This document shows, in pieces, positions 12,333 through 17,091 of a stretch of DNA of 17,091 nucleotides. Position numbers and translations under genes: made by a program. This stretch comes from JBFGJY01 sp041576975. Its GTDB lineage: Bacteria > Pseudomonadota > Gammaproteobacteria > UBA4575. The notes under the pieces are model-generated. The model searched no databases and was not told the DNA's origin. It was given only the letters and a program-made list of their open reading frames with translations. Position 1 is the first letter of the stretch. Every line of letters begins with the position of its first letter. The DNA lies in assembly GCA_041576975.1 (NCBI GenBank), contig JBFGJY010000054.1:1-17091 (forward strand). The letters run 5' to 3'.

Positions 12333-12562
12333 ACATTAATTTCCATGGACTTAAGACGAGTAATCATAGCTTCTACTCGTTTGCGTGCCTGTTCATTTTT
12401 ATCAATCAATTTCGCGCGTTCAGTCGTATAAGAGTCTTGCTGTAGTTTTAGAAGATGATTTTCTTTTTTTAGCTCTTCACAAGTTTTGATGAGATCATCT
12501 ACACGGATTTCTAATCCCTTTAGTTCTTGCTCATTGAGCTTTGCTGAGTCTAGCTTTTCCAT
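12329..12562 (-). CDS. ZapB-like coiled-coil protein, TIGR02449 family
   Basis: The product is a short coiled coil: ELKGLEIRVDDLIKTCEELK, then ENHLLKLQQDSYTTERAKLI, ending DKNEQARKRVEAMITRLKSM with heptad spacing. This is the TIGR02449 family found directly upstream of zapA in many gammaproteobacteria. By position and structure it is a ZapB-like partner of the division ring, although its relation to E. coli ZapB is not proven. The ATG at 12562 gives 77 residues, near family length. A TTG at 12610 would add 16 residues (MQISVDDKVSTAYHFV) and cannot be excluded because neither start has a clear ribosome-binding site. The stop overlaps the zapA start by 4 nt. The gene diverges from ygfB. Confidence 0.82.
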   Translation of the reverse strand: MEKLDSAKLNEQELKGLEIRVDDLIKTCEELKKENHLLKLQQDSYTTERAKLIDKNEQARKRVEAMITRLKSMEINV

Positions 12563-12662
12563 CACAAAATGGTAGGCTGTAGAGACTTTATCGTCAACAC
12601 TAATCTGCAAAATAAGTTTAAAATCACTAAAAGAAATATGGATACTTGGAATTTAAATATTG

Positions 12663-12675
12663 CCCCAAAATGGGG
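12663..12675. repeat. Short perfect palindrome between zapB-like gene and ygfB
   Basis: CCCCA (12663-12667) and TGGGG (12671-12675) pair perfectly around AAA. It lies roughly mid-way in the divergent intergenic region and just upstream of the ygfB -10-like sequence. It may be an operator or chance; no regulator is suggested by the sequence. Confidence 0.3.
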
Positions 12676-12694
12676 TGATTGCTTTATTAAATGT

Positions 12695-12700
12695 TAGAAT
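12695..12700 (+). promoter_or_regulatory. Candidate -10 element of the ygfB-pepP-ubiH-ubiI operon
   Basis: TAGAAT at 12695-12700 matches TATAAT in five of six positions and ends 9 nt before the ygfB ATG. Transcription from it would start about 12707, giving an almost leaderless mRNA. No good -35 lies at the usual distance (TGGGGT or GGGGTG). Confidence 0.35.
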
Positions 12701-12709
12701 TAAACTGTA

Positions 12710-13258
12710 ATGTCACCTAAATACGATCAGATTGAAAATGCCCTTATCAGTGTGCAATCACCATACACACCGGAAGATTGTCATGGAATGTTGTGTGCAA
12801 TGTTAATTGTGAATAACTCTCTTCGGTGTAATTGCTGGTTGGATGAAATTTGTACACTCACGCAAACAGATCAAACTATTGTTTCCAAGGAACGTGATAC
12901 ATTGCGCTCTTTGTATGATCATACGCGACAAGAGCTTAATGATGCCTTGCTTAATTTTTCATTACTCATACCTGAAGACGATTGTAGTTTAGGTGTGCGT
13001 GTGGCAGCGCTTAAAAAATGGTGTGATGGTTTTTTATTTGGATTAGCCCTAGCAGGGGTTAAGGATATGTCTGAGCTTCCCGAGGATTCTTTTGAGGTAT
13101 TGCAAGATATTGTAACCATTTCACAGGTTACGGAAGAGGATGAAGAAGATGAGTTAAATGAGGTGTCTTATCTCGACATTATCGAGTATGTACGCATGGG
13201 TATCTTATTAATCAATGAAGAACTACAGCCAATGAACGGTTCTGTCAGCATCCAGTAA
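12710..13258 (+). CDS. ygfB: UPF0149 family protein YgfB
   Basis: The 182-residue protein matches the UPF0149/YgfB family in length (E. coli 192) and pattern. It is all-helical, with TPEDCHGMLCAMLIVNN near the start. ALKKWCDGFLFGLALAGVKD is central (about 104-123), followed by an acidic stretch VTEEDEEDELNEVSYLDI and then IIEYVRMGILLINEEL. In Pseudomonas aeruginosa YgfB has been linked to repression of alpA and beta-lactam tolerance, but the role here is unknown. It is the first gene of ygfB-pepP-ubiH-ubiI, the usual gammaproteobacterial order, 16 nt before pepP. No Shine-Dalgarno sequence is visible before the ATG, which agrees with the possible leaderless start. Confidence 0.93.
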   Translation: MSPKYDQIENALISVQSPYTPEDCHGMLCAMLIVNNSLRCNCWLDEICTLTQTDQTIVSKERDTLRSLYDHTRQELNDALLNFSLLIPEDDCSLGVRVAALKKWCDGFLFGLALAGVKDMSELPEDSFEVLQDIVTISQVTEEDEEDELNEVSYLDIIEYVRMGILLINEELQPMNGSVSIQ

Positions 13259-13274
13259 TACGATACTTTTTAGA

Positions 13275-14585
13275 ATGAATGATAAAGAGCTGCTTAAGCG
13301 ACGTAAGACGCTCATGCGCATGGTGGGCAATGATGGGGTTGCCATCATTCCGTCTGCGAAGTCGATTCCACGCAATAGAGATGTGCATTACACCTTTCGC
13401 CAAGACAGTGACTTCTTGTATTTAACCGGTTTTAATGAACCCGATGCCTTAGCCTTACTATTACCTGGTCATGCTGACGGTCAATACATATTATTTTGTC
13501 GCGATCGTAATCCCGAGCAAGAGGTGTGGGATGGTCGGCGTACTGGACAAGAAGGTGCACAAGAAATATATCTTGCCGATCGGGCCTTTTCGATTAGTCA
13601 ATTAGAGGAACTACTTCCCAAGTTGTTATCCGATCGAGAACGCATATTTTACCCGATGGGGCGTGATGTAAATTTTGATCGTAAAGTGATCAATTGGGTA
13701 AACCAATCTCGAGGATCTTCTCGAAATTCAAAACATATACCGCATGAGTTGTTATCGCTGGATTATTTTTTACATGACATGCGTTTATATAAATCGCGTA
13801 GTGAATTGAGTCTTATGCGACAAGCTGCTAAAGCCGCAATTGCAGGGCATCTTCGCGCGATAAAAACTTGCAAGCCAGGAATGTATGAATATGAAGTTGA
13901 AGCAGAAATTGTTTATGAATTTAGAAAGGCCGGTTGTGTGAAAGCCTATCCTTGTATCGTAGGAGGCGGCGAAAATGGGTGTATTCTGCATTACATTGAA
14001 AATAATCATATTCTCAACGATGGTGATTTATTACTGATTGATGCGGGTGCAGAGTATCAAGGATATGCCAGCGATATCACTCGAACCTTTCCTATCAATG
14101 GTAGTTTTTCCAAAGTACAACGTGAAGTGTATGAACTTGTGCTGGAGGCACAGTGCGCAGCCATTAAGAAAGTACAACCTGGAAATCATTGGAATGATCC
14201 GCATAATGAGGCTGTAAAAGTGCTCACTAAAGGATTAGTGAGTCTTGGGTTGTTAAAGGGTAGACCCGCAAAGCTCATTAAAGATGAAGAGTATCGCAAA
14301 TTTTACATGCATCGAACCGGCCACTGGCTTGGCTTAGATGTACATGATGTAGGCGATTATCGCTTTGATGAAGAATGGCGCTTGCTTGAACCTGGTATGA
14401 CTTTAACGGTAGAGCCGGGTTTGTATATCACTAAAGCAAGAGGCGTTCCCAAACGTTTTTGGAATATTGGTATTCGTATAGAAGATGACGTGTTAGTAAC
14501 CAAGGATGGTAATAAAGTGCTTACTGAAAAACTCACACGTGATCCTGACGAAATCGAAGCATTAATGTCGGCATCTGTGCATTAA
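13275..14585 (+). CDS. pepP: Xaa-Pro aminopeptidase (aminopeptidase P)
   Basis: The 436-residue protein is a full-length PepP (E. coli about 440). The N-terminal domain (1-170) has FRQDSDFLYLTGFNEPDA. The C-terminal pita-bread domain carries all five dimanganese ligands: D256 (LIDAGAEY), D267 (YASDITRTFP), H350 (HRTGHWLGLDVHD), E380 (TVEPGLYI) and E403 (IRIEDDVLV). H357 in DVHDVG is the usual second histidine. It removes an N-terminal residue that precedes proline, in the cytoplasm. It lies 16 nt behind ygfB and 14 nt before ubiH. No Shine-Dalgarno sequence is obvious, so translation is probably coupled to ygfB. Confidence 0.97.
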   Translation: MNDKELLKRRKTLMRMVGNDGVAIIPSAKSIPRNRDVHYTFRQDSDFLYLTGFNEPDALALLLPGHADGQYILFCRDRNPEQEVWDGRRTGQEGAQEIYLADRAFSISQLEELLPKLLSDRERIFYPMGRDVNFDRKVINWVNQSRGSSRNSKHIPHELLSLDYFLHDMRLYKSRSELSLMRQAAKAAIAGHLRAIKTCKPGMYEYEVEAEIVYEFRKAGCVKAYPCIVGGGENGCILHYIENNHILNDGDLLLIDAGAEYQGYASDITRTFPINGSFSKVQREVYELVLEAQCAAIKKVQPGNHWNDPHNEAVKVLTKGLVSLGLLKGRPAKLIKDEEYRKFYMHRTGHWLGLDVHDVGDYRFDEEWRLLEPGMTLTVEPGLYITKARGVPKRFWNIGIRIEDDVLVTKDGNKVLTEKLTRDPDEIEALMSASVH

Positions 14586-14599
14586 TTTTTTTCAGTGCC

Positions 14600-15823
14600 A
14601 TGCAGCATCATTACGATATTGCGATTGTTGGAGCAGGCCTGGTAGGCAGTAGTTTGGCCTGCGCCTTGACATCGACATCCTACCGTATTGCACTCATTGA
14701 TCGTCAATCCTTACCAGCTAATCAGGATTCCAATGTAAATCAAGATGGTCGCAGTATCGCCCTCGCTTTGGCGTCTAAAAAGATGTATGCCATCTTGGGA
14801 TTATGGAATCAGCTGAACGCACATGCAGTGCCGATTAAAAAGATCCATATTTCGGATCAAGGTCGTTTTGGTGCGACGCGCTTAAATTGTGCGCGTTATG
14901 GGGTGGAGAGCTTTGGTTATTTGGTACCTGCAGAAAAGCTTACTGCTGTGCTGCAGAAGCATATACAACTACAAGACCATATAGAACGTTTGCAACCCTA
15001 TAGTGTGTCAGATATTCAAAGTCAGACAGATGGGGCCATTCTTCATGGAGAAGACGATTCTATACACGCAAAATTAATCATTGCTGCAGATGGGACTCGT
15101 TCTTTTATTCGAAATAAGCTGGGAATTGTCGTTGATGAAAAGCAATATAAGCAAATCGCCATTGTTGGCAGTGTCGATGCCGAAGATTATCATGATTACA
15201 CTGCGTATGAACGATTTACAAAAGATGGGCCGTTAGCACTGTTGCCACGTGTAGGTAATCGTTGTGGATTTATTTGGATGAATCCAAGTTCTGTTGCTGA
15301 ACAACATTTAATGCTCTCTGATGAGAAGTTTCTAGAACGTCTTCAAGATGCCTTTGGTTACCGTTTAGGTCATTTTTCTAATCTTAGCCAGCGCTTTTCC
15401 TATCCATTGTCATTACTGGTGAGTCGACAACGTGTACAGCCACGCATAGTGCTAGTGGGCAATGCTGCACAAACGCTACATCCTATTGCAGCTCAGGGTT
15501 TAAATCTCGCGTTACGTGACATCGCAGAACTTAGTGAAATACTGTTTAAAAATGAAAATTCTCTAGAAGCCATTGATGAAAAGCTTCGTGTCTACGAATC
15601 TAAGCGCCAACCGGATATCACTAAAACTATACGTTTCACGGATCGACTTAATTTAATTTTCAATGCTGATTACCCGGTACTTTCGCGTACACGTGGGCTT
15701 GGTCTCGCATTGTTAGGTGCAATTCCGGTTTTAGAAGAGCGCATAGTGCGCCAAAACCTTGGTAGCACGGGTTCTAACGCAAGTTTATTGCGTGGACAAG
15801 CGCTGCAGTCCCATCATGCCTAA
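14600..15823 (+). CDS. ubiH: 2-octaprenyl-6-methoxyphenol hydroxylase UbiH
   Basis: The 407-residue flavoprotein monooxygenase has the FAD-binding GxGxxG at 11-16 (VGAGLVGSSLA), the second-nucleotide motif AADGTRSFIR (162-171), and the C-terminal FAD motif GNAAQTLHPIAAQGLNLALRD (287-307). NAAQTLHPIA in place of GDAAH is the mark of UbiH rather than UbiI or UbiF. The enzyme hydroxylates the ubiquinone ring, a late aerobic step in the pathway, on the cytoplasmic side of the inner membrane as part of the Ubi complex. It sits between pepP and ubiI; the last 8 nt overlap the ubiI start. Specificity among the hydroxylases is taken from motif and gene order. Confidence 0.93.
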   Translation: MQHHYDIAIVGAGLVGSSLACALTSTSYRIALIDRQSLPANQDSNVNQDGRSIALALASKKMYAILGLWNQLNAHAVPIKKIHISDQGRFGATRLNCARYGVESFGYLVPAEKLTAVLQKHIQLQDHIERLQPYSVSDIQSQTDGAILHGEDDSIHAKLIIAADGTRSFIRNKLGIVVDEKQYKQIAIVGSVDAEDYHDYTAYERFTKDGPLALLPRVGNRCGFIWMNPSSVAEQHLMLSDEKFLERLQDAFGYRLGHFSNLSQRFSYPLSLLVSRQRVQPRIVLVGNAAQTLHPIAAQGLNLALRDIAELSEILFKNENSLEAIDEKLRVYESKRQPDITKTIRFTDRLNLIFNADYPVLSRTRGLGLALLGAIPVLEERIVRQNLGSTGSNASLLRGQALQSHHA

Positions 15824-17021
15824 TCAAGCTTTACAGGTTGATGTCGTCATTGTTGGTGCCGGCATAGTGGGTCTTAGTGTGGCCAATCTGTTGGCCAAAC
15901 AAGGGTTGTCACTTGCCATAATTGATCGAAGTCCTCCACCTGATTTTGATTCAAATCAACAATACGATGCACGTGTAACCGCGGTTAGTCCCGGTTCAAA
16001 AGCCATCTTTGAGCATGTAAATGCTTGGACGCTTATGCAAGACAAGCGAATAACAGCGTTTAATTCAATGTATGTTTGGGATGAGGCTTGCGATGCGAAG
16101 ATAATATTTAACGCTTTTGATTTAAACCAGTCTAATCTTGGTTACATTGTTGAAAATGTTGTTATTCAATCGAGTTTGTATGAAATTTTGCAAAAGCAAA
16201 CAAATATTTACTGGCAAATCCCTGCAGTCCTATCAGATGTTATTTCACATGAGCGTTATATTGAAATTACGTTAGATAATGAACAAGTTCTAAGAGCGAA
16301 ATTATTAGTGGGCGCAGATGGTCATCGTTCCAGTGTGCGTGCGTTGGCTGAAATTTCATTTTCAGAAAAGAAATATCAACAGCAAGGTATTGTCGCGTGT
16401 GTACAGACCGAATACCCGCATCAAAATAGAGCATGGCAACGTTTTCTCAGTGCGGGTCCCTTAGCCTTGTTGCCTTTAAGCAATGGCGAATGCTCAATCG
16501 TGTGGTCTGCAAGTGATGAATATGCCAATGATTTAATGAAATTGGGTGAACATGAGTTTGCACAAGCATTAACTCAAGCAAGCGATCAACAACTAGGACA
16601 AGTGTCATTACGTTCTAAACGTGCAAGCTTTCCTTTGGTTGCTGGCCAAGCCGAAGCAATGGTGCAGCCACGCATTGTTTTAGTAGGAGATGCGGCGCAT
16701 GCACTGCATCCTCTTGCAGGGCAAGGTGCAAATTTAGGCTTTACCGATGCTGCTGTATTGGCAGAAGTATTGGCAAACACTGAGCGTGATATCGGTAGTT
16801 ATAAATTGTTACGCAAATACGAGCGTGCACGGATAGGAGAGACGCAAATTATGCAACGGGCCATGGATGCGTTTGTAACGGCATTTGGTTCGACCTCAAT
16901 GTCAGTTATAAAGGCACGTAATGTTGCATTAAATACCGCAGATCGAATTCAACCTCTAAAGAAGTTTTTTATGCGACATGCGATGGGGTTGAATAAGGAT
17001 AGGCCAGTATTTGCGCGTTAA
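15816..17021 (+). CDS. ubiI: 2-octaprenylphenol hydroxylase UbiI (VisC)
   Basis: The start at 15816 gives a 401-residue protein opening MPNQALQVDVVIVGAGIVGL, with GxGxxG at 14-19. An earlier ATG at 15759 lies in ubiH and would add 19 residues not seen in the family. VGADGHRSSVR (165-175) and GDAAHALHPLAGQGANLGFT followed by DAA (291-313) are the standard class A flavoprotein monooxygenase motifs. Their GDAAH form plus position after ubiH point to UbiI, the C5 hydroxylase of ubiquinone synthesis. UbiF cannot be wholly excluded, though it is usually absent outside enterobacteria. The first 8 nt overlap the ubiH end, so the two are translationally coupled. A long inverted repeat begins 14 nt after the stop. 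Confidence 0.93.
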   Translation: MPNQALQVDVVIVGAGIVGLSVANLLAKQGLSLAIIDRSPPPDFDSNQQYDARVTAVSPGSKAIFEHVNAWTLMQDKRITAFNSMYVWDEACDAKIIFNAFDLNQSNLGYIVENVVIQSSLYEILQKQTNIYWQIPAVLSDVISHERYIEITLDNEQVLRAKLLVGADGHRSSVRALAEISFSEKKYQQQGIVACVQTEYPHQNRAWQRFLSAGPLALLPLSNGECSIVWSASDEYANDLMKLGEHEFAQALTQASDQQLGQVSLRSKRASFPLVAGQAEAMVQPRIVLVGDAAHALHPLAGQGANLGFTDAAVLAEVLANTERDIGSYKLLRKYERARIGETQIMQRAMDAFVTAFGSTSMSVIKARNVALNTADRIQPLKKFFMRHAMGLNKDRPVFAR

Positions 17022-17035
17022 TTATTTTTGATACC

Positions 17036-17089
17036 GCAAGAAGTGAACGTTCGACCGCAATGTATGGCGGTCGAACGTTTACTTCTTGC
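17036..17089. repeat. 23-bp inverted repeat at the window edge, possible terminator
   Basis: The arms 17036-17058 (starting GCAAGAAGTGAACG) and 17067-17089 (ending TTTACTTCTTGC) pair over 23 positions with one G-T pair and an 8-nt loop AATGTATG. It lies 14 nt after the ubiI stop and may be the operon terminator. The window ends two bases later, so no T-run can be seen. Its length and near-perfect symmetry are greater than usual for a terminator. A dispersed palindrome or a small mobile repeat is also possible. Confidence 0.75.
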
Positions 17090-17091
17090 CA

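Overview
This window looks like chromosomal DNA of an AT-rich gammaproteobacterium. The main evidence is the core block zapB-like, zapA, 6S RNA on one strand, facing UPF0149/ygfB, pepP, ubiH, ubiI on the other. Two different FAD ubiquinone hydroxylases and an rplM-rpsI pair fit the same assignment. I cannot place it below class level. No tRNA, rRNA, CRISPR array, transposase or integrase was found.

Layout. 1-441 (minus) is the start of a 4Fe-4S electron-transfer subunit, divergent from a small 2Fe-2S ferredoxin-like gene (557-862). 863-1155 is a leader with two hairpins ahead of rplM-rpsI (1156-1981). 1982-6528 looks like accessory cargo with weak ribosome-binding sites and lower GC by eye. 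It holds an uncharacterised 128-aa protein, a GNAT acetyltransferase, two tiny hydrophobic ORFs chained to a secreted protein, an FkbM methyltransferase, a membrane-anchored M19 dipeptidase, a fragment resembling a glycosyltransferase C-terminus, and a VanZ-like membrane protein. 6550-8832 (minus) is an apparent operon read from rpiA through a DUF4399-like exported protein and an HpcH/HpaI aldolase to a cyclophilin-like protein. ilvA diverges from rpiA and converges on a lysine/arginine-rich histone H1-like gene across a strong bidirectional terminator. A 338-bp, very AT-rich intergenic region upstream of the histone gene contains one CRP-like palindrome. An EVE-domain gene follows, then 6S RNA, zapA and the zapB-like gene, all on the minus strand. 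12710-17021 (plus) is ygfB-pepP-ubiH-ubiI, tightly packed and followed by a 23-bp inverted repeat at the window edge.

How the genes work together. rplM-rpsI make the L13 and S9 ribosomal proteins. zapA and its zapB-like partner act at the division ring, and 6S RNA controls sigma70 RNA polymerase. UbiH and UbiI hydroxylate the ubiquinone ring. RpiA and IlvA serve the pentose phosphate pathway and isoleucine synthesis. The FkbM gene and the glycosyltransferase-like remnant suggest the accessory stretch once belonged to a glycan-modification locus.

I found no clear, complete new defence or mobile system. The least explained items are the chain of small hydrophobic ORFs at 3268-3953, the CRP-like site upstream of the histone gene, and the edge palindrome.
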